Shown here in pieces: positions 56,727 to 64,000 of a stretch of 64,000 bases of DNA. This DNA comes from Vibrio mimicus (GTDB lineage: Bacteria; Pseudomonadota; Gammaproteobacteria; Enterobacterales; Vibrionaceae). Every line of letters begins with the position of its first letter. The first letter of the stretch is position 1. The translations under genes and the position numbers were made by a program. The stretch is from contig NZ_CP077426.1 of the NCBI RefSeq assembly GCF_019048845.1, positions 1,163,501 to 1,227,500 on the forward strand, read 5' to 3'. A model generated the notes under the pieces. It saw only the letters and a program-made list of their open reading frames with translations. It ran no database searches and was not told where the DNA came from.

Positions 56727-57341
56727 GTGATTGGACGTCTTCGCGGTACGCTGATTGAAAAGTTACCTCCTCAAATTTTGATTGAGGTCGGTGGTATTGG
56801 CTATGAAGTGCAAATGCCGATGAGCTGTATTTATGAACTGCCGAATATTGGGGAAGAAGCCATCATTTATACCCACTTTGTAGTTCGAGAAGATGCACAG
56901 CTACTTTATGGCTTTAATACCGTTAGCGAACGCGCTCTGTTTCGTGAAGTAATCAAAGCCAATGGCGTAGGGCCGAAAATGGGGCTTGCGATCCTCTCTG
57001 GCATGACTGCCAATCAGTTTGTCAGTTGTGTTGAAAAAGAAGACATATCTACACTGATCAAACTACCGGGTGTTGGCAAGAAAACAGCAGAACGCTTGGT
57101 TGTAGAAATGAAAGACCGTCTAAAAGGATGGGGGGCTGGTGATCTCTTTACGCCAGCTACGGATGCGGCACCTATCGATTCCGTTCCTGCGCTTGCCCAA
57201 AATGCTCAAGAAGAAGCAATCAGTGCGCTTCTTGCATTGGGTTATAAACCGCCTCAAGCATCTAAAGCCGTGTCACAAATTGCGAAAGCGGGCATGAGCT
57301 GCGAAGAGTTGATCCGTGAAGCACTCAAATCTATGGTGTAA
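56727..57341 (+). CDS. ruvA: Holliday junction DNA helicase subunit RuvA
   Basis: A 204-residue junction-binding protein with a GTG start preceded by AAGGA. Two helix-hairpin-helix motifs are visible ([17 protein letters not shown] and [23 protein letters not shown]) and a flexible linker leads to the C-terminal RuvB-binding domain ([17 protein letters not shown]). It forms an operon with ruvB, 56 bases apart. Confidence 0.97.
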   Translation: MIGRLRGTLIEKLPPQILIEVGGIGYEVQMPMSCIYELPNIGEEAIIYTHFVVREDAQLLYGFNTVSERALFREVIKANGVGPKMGLAILSGMTANQFVSCVEKEDISTLIKLPGVGKKTAERLVVEMKDRLKGWGAGDLFTPATDAAPIDSVPALAQNAQEEAISALLALGYKPPQASKAVSQIAKAGMSCEELIREALKSMV

Positions 57342-57397
57342 GTAGCGGCGTGTATTCAAAACGCTAGACACATGCTCACTCAGTTTATAGAGAAAAT

Positions 57398-58402
57398 ATG
57401 ATAGAAGCCGATCGTTTAATTGCCCCTGTTAACCACACCTTCAAAGATGAAGAAGTGATTGATAGGGCGATTCGTCCTAAAAAGCTTGCCGATTATCAAG
57501 GCCAAGACCATGTGCGAGATCAGATGGAAATATTCATCAAGGCCGCACAACAGCGTGAAGAGGCGTTAGATCATTTGCTGATTTTTGGACCTCCAGGACT
57601 TGGGAAAACGACTTTAGCGAACATTGTGGCCAATGAGATGGGGGTGAATATCCGTACCACTTCTGGTCCAGTGTTAGAAAAAGCGGGGGATTTAGCTGCT
57701 CTGTTGACGAACCTTGAAGAAAATGATGTCTTGTTTATTGATGAAATTCATCGTCTTAGCCCAATGGTAGAAGAAGTGCTTTATCCGGCAATGGAAGACT
57801 ACCAATTGGACATCATGATAGGTGAAGGCCCTGCTGCACGTTCAATCAAAATCGATCTCCCGCCATTTACCTTGATTGGCGCAACAACCCGTGCTGGTTC
57901 GTTAACCTCACCATTACGTGATCGTTTCGGAATCGTGCAGCGTTTGGAGTATTACAATGTTGCTGACTTGCAGAACATTGTCCAACGCAGCGCTCACTGT
58001 CTTGGGCTTTCTATGGACAGTGAAGGTGCGCTTGAAGTGGCTCGCCGTGCTCGCGGTACGCCGCGAATTGCTAACCGCTTGTTACGTCGTGTCCGAGATT
58101 ACGCGGAAGTCAAAGGCGATGGACACATTTGTGCGCAAACCGCAGATAAGGCACTCAACATGCTCGATGTTGATCACCAAGGGTTTGACTATATGGATAG
58201 AAAACTTTTGCTGGCGATTATGGAAAAGTTTTCTGGAGGTCCAGTTGGGTTAGATAACCTTGCCGCCGCGATTGGTGAAGAGAAAGATACGATAGAAGAT
58301 GTTCTAGAGCCATTTCTCATTCAGCAAGGCTATTTACAACGAACTCCACGTGGTCGTATAGCCACAGATCGAGCATATCTGCACTTCGGCCTTGAAAAAT
58401 AA
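57398..58402 (+). CDS. ruvB: Holliday junction branch-migration ATPase RuvB
   Basis: A 334-residue hexameric AAA+ motor with Walker [12 protein letters not shown], Walker [11 protein letters not shown], sensor-1 LIGATTRAG, and arginine finger region SPLRDRFG. The C-terminal winged helix has [11 protein letters not shown]. In many bacteria ruvA-ruvB is SOS-induced; I did not find an obvious LexA box before ruvA. Confidence 0.98.
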   Translation: MIEADRLIAPVNHTFKDEEVIDRAIRPKKLADYQGQDHVRDQMEIFIKAAQQREEALDHLLIFGPPGLGKTTLANIVANEMGVNIRTTSGPVLEKAGDLAALLTNLEENDVLFIDEIHRLSPMVEEVLYPAMEDYQLDIMIGEGPAARSIKIDLPPFTLIGATTRAGSLTSPLRDRFGIVQRLEYYNVADLQNIVQRSAHCLGLSMDSEGALEVARRARGTPRIANRLLRRVRDYAEVKGDGHICAQTADKALNMLDVDHQGFDYMDRKLLLAIMEKFSGGPVGLDNLAAAIGEEKDTIEDVLEPFLIQQGYLQRTPRGRIATDRAYLHFGLEK

Positions 58403-58412
58403 TGTTACAACT

Positions 58413-58446
58413 CTCGCCCGGCATACCGGGTGAGCCTTTCTTTTTT
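58413..58446 (+). terminator. Terminator after ruvB
   Basis: A 9-bp stem with one G-U pair (58413-58421 with 58426-58434) and a CATA loop is followed by CCTTTCTTTTTT. Confidence 0.88.
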
Positions 58447-58634
58447 GATAAAGATCTCATTTCTTACATTTCTTTCCTCTTGGTAATTGTTGGCTTTTAC
58501 TGACGTTATGTTAACTCATTGGTTGTTTTTATTCGCGTCAGGTTGGTTTGTTTACGAGCCGGTAACACAAATTGCCGCTATCCTTTGATTTGGATCATTT
58601 CGTTTGTTTATTGACCAGTTATCGGGTTTAAATC

Positions 58635-58648
58635 TTGATTTAGATCAA
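58635..58648 (+). promoter_or_regulatory. Perfect FNR box upstream of cydA
   Basis: TTGAT-TTAG-ATCAA matches the FNR consensus at all ten positions, 212 bases before the cydA start. The rest of the 458-base region (58403-58860) is AT-rich, with TATATT at about 58711 as a possible -10, and I see no gene in it. In E. coli cydAB is controlled by FNR and ArcA. Confidence 0.8.
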
Positions 58649-58860
58649 GGCGTAATTCTCCCATAAACCTTTTGAAACAAGCAGGTTTTGGGATTAATAT
58701 TAGCCCTAGCTATATTAGCTACAACTTAACAATTAACTAACCATAGTGGTACATAGTTGCAACAATAAATGCTTTTTGTGGTAATGTTTTATAGATTTTT
58801 TAACATTGCTTGTGTTGCCCTATGTCGAACGTGTCATTCAGCCGACACAAAGGAGTTACC

Positions 58861-60447
58861 ATGATCGATGTTGTTGATTTATCGCGGTTGCAGTTTGCTC
58901 TGACTGCGATGTATCACTTCCTGTTTGTTCCCCTCACTCTAGGGATGGCGTTTTTACTCGCTATCATGGAGTCACTCTATGTCATGACTGACAAACAGAT
59001 TTACAAGGACATGACCAAATTCTGGGGTAAGTTGTTCGGGATTAACTTTGCTCTTGGTGTGGCGACAGGCCTTACCATGGAGTTCCAGTTTGGTACGAAC
59101 TGGTCCTACTATTCTCATTATGTAGGTGACATTTTTGGTGCTCCGCTAGCTATCGAAGCCCTAGTCGCATTCTTCCTTGAATCTACATTTGTTGGTTTAT
59201 TCTTCTTCGGATGGGACAGACTCACCAAACAGCAGCACTTAGTGGTGACTTGGCTGGTGGCGTTAGGCTCAAATTTCTCTGCACTGTGGATTCTGGTCGC
59301 AAATGGATGGATGCAAAACCCTGTTGGCTCAGAGTTCAACTTTGAAACCATGCGTATGGAAATGGTAAGTTTTGCCGAAGTGGTACTTAACCCAGTGGCA
59401 CAGGTGAAATTTGTTCACACTGTGGCGGCAGGCTACACAACTGGTGCCATGTTCATACTTGGTATCAGTGCTTACTACTTATTGAAAGGCCGTGATGTTG
59501 CGTTTGCGCGTCGTTCTTTCGCGATTGCTGCGTCTTTTGGTATGGCTTCAATCCTGTCTGTTATCGTATTAGGTGATGAATCAGGTTATGAGCTTGGTGA
59601 AGTTCAGCGCGTTAAATTAGCGGCGATTGAATCGGAATGGCATACACAGCCAGCTCCAGCGTCATTCACCTTGTTTGGTATTCCAAATCAAGAAGAGATG
59701 CACACCGATTACGCGATTAAGATCCCATACGCTTTAGGTATCATTGCTACACGTTCTTTGGACGAACAAGTGATTGGTTTGCGTGATCTAAGAGATGAGC
59801 ACGTAGAGCGTATCCGTAGTGGTATGTACGCTTATGAGTTACTTGAAAAACTCCGTGCTGGTGAAAAAACACCGGAAAACATTGATGCGTTCGATGAAGT
59901 GAAGCAAGACCTTGGTTATGGTCTGTTGCTGAAGCGCTACACCGATAAAGTGACAGACGCGACCGAAGAACAAATTCAAGCCGCAGCAGATGATTCTATC
60001 CCAACGGTTTGGCCTCTATTCTGGTCGTTCCGCATCATGGTAGCTTGTGGTTTCATCATGCTGTTCGTATTTGGTGCTGCGTTCTTACAAACATGTCGTC
60101 AAAAAATTGAACAGAAGAAATGGGTACTTAAAGCAGCGCTTTTCAGTATTCCATTACCTTGGATTGCTGTTGAAACCGGTTGGTTTGTTGCTGAATACGG
60201 CCGTCAACCATGGGCTGTTGGTGAAATTCTTCCAGTGCACGTTGCGGCTTCTGCCTTAAGTGCAGGAGAAATCATCACCTCAATGCTAGCTATTCTTGCT
60301 CTATATACGATTTTCCTGATTGCTGAAGTGTACTTAATGGTTAAATTCGCCCGTAAAGGCCCTAGCAGCCTAAAAACTGGACGTTACCATTTTGAACAAG
60401 GCGAAGAGTCTGTTCAGGATCAAGTCAACCGCCAAGTTGAAGCATAA
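58861..60447 (+). CDS. cydA: Cytochrome bd ubiquinol oxidase subunit I
   Basis: Quinol-oxidising subunit of the high-affinity terminal oxidase in the inner membrane. At 528 residues it carries the heme ligand His19 in [12 protein letters not shown], the GRQPW motif, and the Q-loop region between about 250 and 380 in the long form. ATG 58861 follows AAGGAG; the open frame extends upstream but lacks a better start. First gene of cydABX-ybgE. Confidence 0.97.
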   Translation: MIDVVDLSRLQFALTAMYHFLFVPLTLGMAFLLAIMESLYVMTDKQIYKDMTKFWGKLFGINFALGVATGLTMEFQFGTNWSYYSHYVGDIFGAPLAIEALVAFFLESTFVGLFFFGWDRLTKQQHLVVTWLVALGSNFSALWILVANGWMQNPVGSEFNFETMRMEMVSFAEVVLNPVAQVKFVHTVAAGYTTGAMFILGISAYYLLKGRDVAFARRSFAIAASFGMASILSVIVLGDESGYELGEVQRVKLAAIESEWHTQPAPASFTLFGIPNQEEMHTDYAIKIPYALGIIATRSLDEQVIGLRDLRDEHVERIRSGMYAYELLEKLRAGEKTPENIDAFDEVKQDLGYGLLLKRYTDKVTDATEEQIQAAADDSIPTVWPLFWSFRIMVACGFIMLFVFGAAFLQTCRQKIEQKKWVLKAALFSIPLPWIAVETGWFVAEYGRQPWAVGEILPVHVAASALSAGEIITSMLAILALYTIFLIAEVYLMVKFARKGPSSLKTGRYHFEQGEESVQDQVNRQVEA

Positions 60448-60464
60448 GGCAAGGAGAGACAAAT

Positions 60465-61601
60465 ATGTTTGATTACGAGATCTTACGACTCATTTGGTGG
60501 GTGCTCATCGGCGTGCTGCTAGTGGGTTTTGCCATCACAGATGGCTTTGATATGGGCGTCGGCGCGCTAGTCCCCGTGATTGGTAAAACGGATAATGAAC
60601 GCCGAGTGATGATTAACTCTATTGCCCCACACTGGGATGGTAACCAAGTTTGGTTAATCACGGCTGGTGGTGCGCTGTTTGCCGCTTGGCCATTGGTGTA
60701 CGCGACTTCATTTTCTGGATTCTATCTAGCAATGATTGTCACGCTTGCCGCATTATGGCTACGTCCACTTGGCTTGGATTATCGCTCTAAGATTGAAAGC
60801 ACGAAATGGCGCAATAACTGGGATTTGGCGATTTCAGCTTCAGGCTTTGTTCCGCCAATCATCTTTGGTGTAGCGTTTGGTAACCTACTGCAAGGTGTAC
60901 CATTCCAATTGAGTGATTTCTTGATGCCAACCTATCATGGTTCATTCTTTGGTTTGCTCAACCCATTTGCTCTGCTGTGTGGTTTAGTTAGCCTATTTAT
61001 GATCTTGTTACAAGGTTCAACATGGCTACAAATGAAAACCACAGCAGATGTACATCGACGTGCACGTAATGTCTCTCAGTTGACTGGCTTGCTGACTGTT
61101 GTGTGCTTTGTTGCTGCTGGTTTCTGGATTCAACATATTGACGGCTACATGGTCGTTGGTGTGATTGATGGTAACGCTGCTTCTAACCCACTCAATAAAG
61201 AAGTGGTGCGTGAGGCGGGTGCGTGGTTGAATAACTTCGAAGCGATGCCTGTACTGTGGTTGGCTCCTGCATTGGGTGTATTTATGCCCCTATTCGCGGT
61301 GCTGGCAACTCGATTTGATAAAGGTGGCTTGGCATTCCTAGCTTCAAGTTTAGGTAACGCAGGGGTTATCTTTACTGCGGGCTTTGCAATGTTCCCATTC
61401 GTGATGCCATCAAGTTTGAATCCAGTACATAGTTTGACTATGTGGGATGCCACATCAAGTAAATTGACACTTGAGCTGATGACAGTGGTTGCGGTTGTCA
61501 TGGTTCCAATTATTTTGGGTTACACCATCTGGAGTTACTACAAAATGTTTGGTCGCCTTGATGATAAATTCATCGAAGATAACAAGAATTCACTGTACTA
61601 A
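60465..61601 (+). CDS. cydB: Cytochrome bd ubiquinol oxidase subunit II
   Basis: Second oxidase subunit, 378 residues, about nine TM helices. The conserved start MFDYEILRLIWW, the GFAITDGFDMG motif and WDGNQVWLI are all present. AAGGAGAG precedes the ATG, 17 bases after cydA. Confidence 0.97.
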   Translation: MFDYEILRLIWWVLIGVLLVGFAITDGFDMGVGALVPVIGKTDNERRVMINSIAPHWDGNQVWLITAGGALFAAWPLVYATSFSGFYLAMIVTLAALWLRPLGLDYRSKIESTKWRNNWDLAISASGFVPPIIFGVAFGNLLQGVPFQLSDFLMPTYHGSFFGLLNPFALLCGLVSLFMILLQGSTWLQMKTTADVHRRARNVSQLTGLLTVVCFVAAGFWIQHIDGYMVVGVIDGNAASNPLNKEVVREAGAWLNNFEAMPVLWLAPALGVFMPLFAVLATRFDKGGLAFLASSLGNAGVIFTAGFAMFPFVMPSSLNPVHSLTMWDATSSKLTLELMTVVAVVMVPIILGYTIWSYYKMFGRLDDKFIEDNKNSLY

Positions 61602-61613
61602 GGAGTTGATATT

Positions 61614-61721
61614 ATGTGGTATTTTGCATGGATTCTTGGCGTATTGCTCGCCTGTGCATTCGGTATCATCAATGCTCTTTGGTTAGAGCATACAGAAATG
61701 ATGGATAAAGATAGTGAGTAA
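61614..61721 (+). CDS. cydX: Cytochrome bd small subunit CydX
   Basis: A 35-residue single-TM protein beginning MWYFAWILGVLLACAFGIIN, which stabilises the heme environment of CydAB. AAGGAG lies seven to twelve bases before the ATG. Conserved Trp6 and the ALWLE turn are visible. It overlaps ybgE by 8 bases. It is short enough to be missed by automatic gene calling. Confidence 0.95.
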   Translation: MWYFAWILGVLLACAFGIINALWLEHTEMMDKDSE

Positions 61722-62019
61722 TCGATCTGCAAAGATCGCTTTCTATCACCAAGTTATCGATAAGGCCTTATTTAAGGCCTTATCTTTACTGTTGGGGTTC
61801 TACAATGCTGTGATGGTGATGTGGGATCCTAATAGCTATGCTGAGAGAATTGGCGGTTTCAATGCACTCATTGCCCTATTAATGATCTGGGGTATATGTT
61901 CAAGTATGGTATTTGGGCTTAGTTTTAAACCTCGTTACTGGCTATGGCAGATTATTTTCAGCCCTTATATATCCCTACCAATCTTAAGTTATCTCACAAT
62001 AGTTCAGTTTTTGAACTGA
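61714..62019 (+). CDS. ybgE: Cyd operon protein YbgE
   Basis: A 101-residue membrane protein (PF09600) with about three TM helices (KALSLLLGFYNAVMVMWDP; ALIALLMIWGICSSMVFGL; IIFSPYISLPILSYLTIV). A GTG start overlaps the end of cydX. It accompanies cydABX in gammaproteobacteria but its role is unknown. It closes the operon. Confidence 0.9.
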   Translation: MSNRSAKIAFYHQVIDKALFKALSLLLGFYNAVMVMWDPNSYAERIGGFNALIALLMIWGICSSMVFGLSFKPRYWLWQIIFSPYISLPILSYLTIVQFLN

Positions 62020-62039
62020 TGTGCGGTAAATTTAATCAT

Positions 62040-62075
62040 ATTGGCGCTGGCTCTTTGAGGCAGCGCCAATTTTTT
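62040..62075 (+). terminator. Terminator after the cyd operon
   Basis: A 10-bp stem ATTGGCGCTG with CAGCGCCAAT and an 11-base loop is followed by TTTTT, separating cyd from the tol genes. Confidence 0.92.
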
Positions 62076-62108
62076 ATCATTAGGTAAGAAAACTTTACAC
62101 GCGCTTGT

Positions 62109-62135
62109 ACTATCGTCTGATAGTTGCGCTATAGT
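62109..62135 (+). promoter_or_regulatory. Putative ybgC-tol promoter region
   Basis: A 6-bp inverted repeat ACTATC-GTCT-GATAGT at 62109-62124 lies directly before TATAGT at 62130-62135, a reasonable -10 hexamer 40 bases before ybgC. No clear -35 stands at ideal spacing. Confidence 0.35.
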
Positions 62136-62174
62136 AGCAGCCATTCCTCGGTATATGAGATTTTTATCAAAACC

Positions 62175-62582
62175 ATGAACACTTTTCGTTGGCCAGTCAC
62201 GGTGTATTACGAAGATACTGACGCTGGTGGAGTGGTTTATCACGCAAACTATCTAAAATTCTTTGAAAGAGCTCGTACTGAAATGCTCCGCGCTGTTGGT
62301 GTTAATCAACAAGTTCTGTTGGAACAAGGTACGGGTTTTGTGGTCAGACACATGGAGACCGATTTTCTTAAAGGGGCTAGGTTAGATGACCACCTTGAAG
62401 TAATCACCACCGTGTCCGAATTAAGAAAAGCTTCTTTAACTTTCTGTCAGGAACTCGTTAATCCTGAGGGAGTGTTGTTGTCTAAAGCAACGGTTAAGGT
62501 AGCATGTATTGACAATGAGAATATGAGGCCCAAGGCGTTGCCTCAACTAATCAGTTTGGAGTTTAACTGCAGTGACTGCTGA
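62175..62582 (+). CDS. ybgC: Acyl-CoA thioesterase YbgC
   Basis: A 135-residue hotdog-fold (4HBT) thioesterase with the active-site motif [26 protein letters not shown]. It heads the tol-pal cluster; the E. coli homologue interacts with ACP and phospholipid enzymes. The ATG at 62175 gives the family start MNTFRWPV. It overlaps tolQ by 11 bases. Confidence 0.95.
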   Translation: MNTFRWPVTVYYEDTDAGGVVYHANYLKFFERARTEMLRAVGVNQQVLLEQGTGFVVRHMETDFLKGARLDDHLEVITTVSELRKASLTFCQELVNPEGVLLSKATVKVACIDNENMRPKALPQLISLEFNCSDC

Positions 62583-63255
62583 TATTTCTTTTCTTGACCT
62601 TTTTTTACAAGCTAGCTTTCTCGTAAAAATGGTAATGCTAACCCTCTTGGGTATGTCTGTTGCTTCCTGGGCAGCAATTATCAAACGTAGCAAAGTGATT
62701 TCCGCAGCTGAGCGTGAAGCCGATACTTTTGAAGACCGTTTTTGGTCTGGGATTGATCTCGGAGCCCTATACCAAGATGTCAAAAAACGTAAAGATGACA
62801 TCTATGGAATTGAGGAAATTTTTTATGCTGGCTTCACTGAATTTGCTCGCCTACGTAAAACTAACCCAAGTGCCCCAGACTTTGTAATGGAAGGTACAGG
62901 GCGTGCGATGCGTGTAGCAGTAGCTCGTGAAGTGGACTCGCTTGAAACCAGTTTGCCATTTCTCGCAACAGTCGGGTCTATCAGCCCTTATATCGGTCTA
63001 TTTGGTACGGTATGGGGTATCATGCATTCTTTCATCGCTCTCGGCGAAGTCAAACAAGCAACGTTGGCGATGGTAGCACCGGGTATTGCAGAAGCATTGA
63101 TTGCAACGGCTATCGGTTTGTTTGCCGCGATTCCGGCTGTAATGGCCTACAACCGTTTGAGCAATAAGGTGAGTAAGCTTGAACACAATTACGCTACTTT
63201 TTCTGAAGAGTTCCATACAATTCTACATCGTCAAGCAATGGCTGGTCGGGAATAA
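62572..63255 (+). CDS. tolQ: Tol-Pal system protein TolQ
   Basis: A 227-residue proton-channel subunit (ExbB/MotA family) with three TM helices: about 12-34, about 130-150 ([19 protein letters not shown]) and about 165-190 ([20 protein letters not shown]). With TolR it energises TolA for outer-membrane constriction at division. GTG start inside ybgC. Confidence 0.97.
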   Translation: MTADISFLDLFLQASFLVKMVMLTLLGMSVASWAAIIKRSKVISAAEREADTFEDRFWSGIDLGALYQDVKKRKDDIYGIEEIFYAGFTEFARLRKTNPSAPDFVMEGTGRAMRVAVAREVDSLETSLPFLATVGSISPYIGLFGTVWGIMHSFIALGEVKQATLAMVAPGIAEALIATAIGLFAAIPAVMAYNRLSNKVSKLEHNYATFSEEFHTILHRQAMAGRE

Positions 63256-63258
63256 CTT

Positions 63259-63699
63259 ATGGCAGGGTATCAACCGAAAAAGCGTGAGATGACCGCCGAG
63301 ATTAACGTTGTGCCTTATATCGACGTTATGTTGGTGTTGCTCATCATCTTCATGGTGACATCGCCTTTTGTCACTCAAGGCGTGGACGTTGAATTGCCCA
63401 AAACGCATTCAGCAAAATCAGCCCAAGAAATGGCAGGTGAGAGTGATTCTAGCTTTATCATTGTTGAGATTGATAAAGAGGGTAACCTTGGTTTAAGCGT
63501 CAATGATGAAGAAGTTCAACGCGGCTTATCACTCGAAGATGTGATTGTTCGTGTAAAAGCAGAGCTGTCAATAAAACCTAATTCGCCAGTTGCGGTTGGT
63601 GGTGATGCTGCCACCCCTTACGCGGAGGTTGTGTTGGTATTGGACGAATTGAATCGAGCTGGTATTCCTAAAGTAGGGCTACTCACGGATCTTAAGTAA
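63259..63699 (+). CDS. tolR: Tol-Pal system protein TolR
   Basis: A 146-residue ExbD-family protein. One TM helix (about 18-38) holds the proton-carrying Asp in PYIDVMLVLLIIFMV. A periplasmic domain with FIIVEIDKEG and VAVGGDAATPYAEV follows. It starts three bases after tolQ. Confidence 0.97.
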   Translation: MAGYQPKKREMTAEINVVPYIDVMLVLLIIFMVTSPFVTQGVDVELPKTHSAKSAQEMAGESDSSFIIVEIDKEGNLGLSVNDEEVQRGLSLEDVIVRVKAELSIKPNSPVAVGGDAATPYAEVVLVLDELNRAGIPKVGLLTDLK

Positions 63700-63716
63700 T
63701 AGGCCGAACACTGAGC

Positions 63717-64000
63717 ATGAAAGAGAATAAGTCCAGAAAGAGTAATGATGCTAAATCGATAACTATTTCGCTGGCGTTGCATGGAACTTTAGTGGCTATT
63801 TTGCTTTGGGGCGCTGATTTTTCTATGTCTGATCCAGAACCAACAGGACAGATGATAGAGGCGGTTGTGATTGATCCTCAGCTTGTTCGTCAGCAAGCTC
63901 AACAAATTCGCAGCCAACGTGAAGAGGCAGCGAAGAAAGAACAAGAGCGGCTTGATAAATTGCGCCGTGAAAGTGAGCAACTCGAGAAAAATCGACAAGC
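63717..64000 (+). CDS. tolA: Tol-Pal system protein TolA (N-terminal part)
   Basis: The first 94 codons of TolA before the window ends. A short cytoplasmic basic stretch is followed by a TM helix (about 15-33, ISLALHGTLVAILLWG, with the SxxxH motif that contacts TolQ/TolR), then the beginning of the long charged helix (QQAQQIRSQREEAAKKE). The rest lies outside the window. Confidence 0.93.
   Translation, partial: MKENKSRKSNDAKSITISLALHGTLVAILLWGADFSMSDPEPTGQMIEAVVIDPQLVRQQAQQIRSQREEAAKKEQERLDKLRRESEQLEKNRQ

Noticed and set aside
1..64000. Mobile elements, CRISPR arrays, integron attC repeats, tRNA or rRNA genes
   Set aside because: I looked for transposase or integrase reading frames, regularly spaced repeats and cloverleaf-like segments and found none; the window reads as continuous core chromosome with one possibly variable block at 20.6-25.7 kb.

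Overview
The window is Gammaproteobacterial chromosome and almost certainly comes from Vibrio cholerae or a very close relative. The evidence is the biofilm adhesin Bap1 with its aromatic loop, the Vibrio porin OmpT, a PilZ protein at the plzB position, and the gene order running from ndh to tolQRA. It is mainly core genome. I see no insertion sequence, integrase, tRNA, rRNA or CRISPR array.

Layout. 0.2-9.6 kb: NADH dehydrogenase II (ndh), a GNAT acetyltransferase, bap1, and a leftward plzB-mfd-csiV run. 9.8-19.6 kb: a rightward envelope block comprising lolCDE (lipoprotein release) and comEC-msbA-lpxK-ycaR-kdsB (DNA uptake, lipid A flipping and lipid A/Kdo synthesis), with a small DUF2062 gene read the other way. 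19.6-25.7 kb: a periplasmic delta-type carbonic anhydrase, then the most unusual part. This is a response regulator, histidine kinase and periplasmic sugar-binding protein in one overlapping leftward operon, divergent from a second PtsG-like glucose EIICB gene. The intergenic region carries four copies of an inverted heptamer. 25.7-30.7 kb: the stress/stationary-phase trio prkA (yeaG), yeaH and spoVR (ycgB). 30.9-40.5 kb: yfbU, an orphan CbiM-like membrane protein directly behind the pflA terminator, pflA, a chemoreceptor, an LpxR-like lipid A deacylase, pflB, and a DUF3360 membrane protein with an FNR-like site upstream. 41-44.3 kb: a basic amino acid ABC importer. 44.3-49 kb: xthA and a dinG-yfcA-priC-ybaM run. 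49-54.5 kb: ompT, yccT, ychJ, a degenerate EAL-HDOD protein, lpxH and ppiB. 54.6-64 kb: cysS, ruvC, ruvAB, the cydABX-ybgE oxidase operon with a perfect FNR box, and ybgC-tolQ-tolR-tolA (tolA cut by the window end).

Themes. Envelope building and upkeep dominate (Lol, MsbA, LpxK, KdsB, LpxH, LpxR-like, Tol, OmpT, CsiV). Respiratory and fermentative switching comes second (ndh, pflAB, cydAB), and DNA repair third (mfd, xthA, dinG, priC, ruvABC).

The best candidate for an undescribed system is the sugar-binding protein/kinase/regulator/PTS locus at 20.6-25.7 kb. It looks like a dedicated external glucose sensor controlling a second glucose PTS permease. Assignments rest on reading protein motifs and synteny from memory; no search was run.
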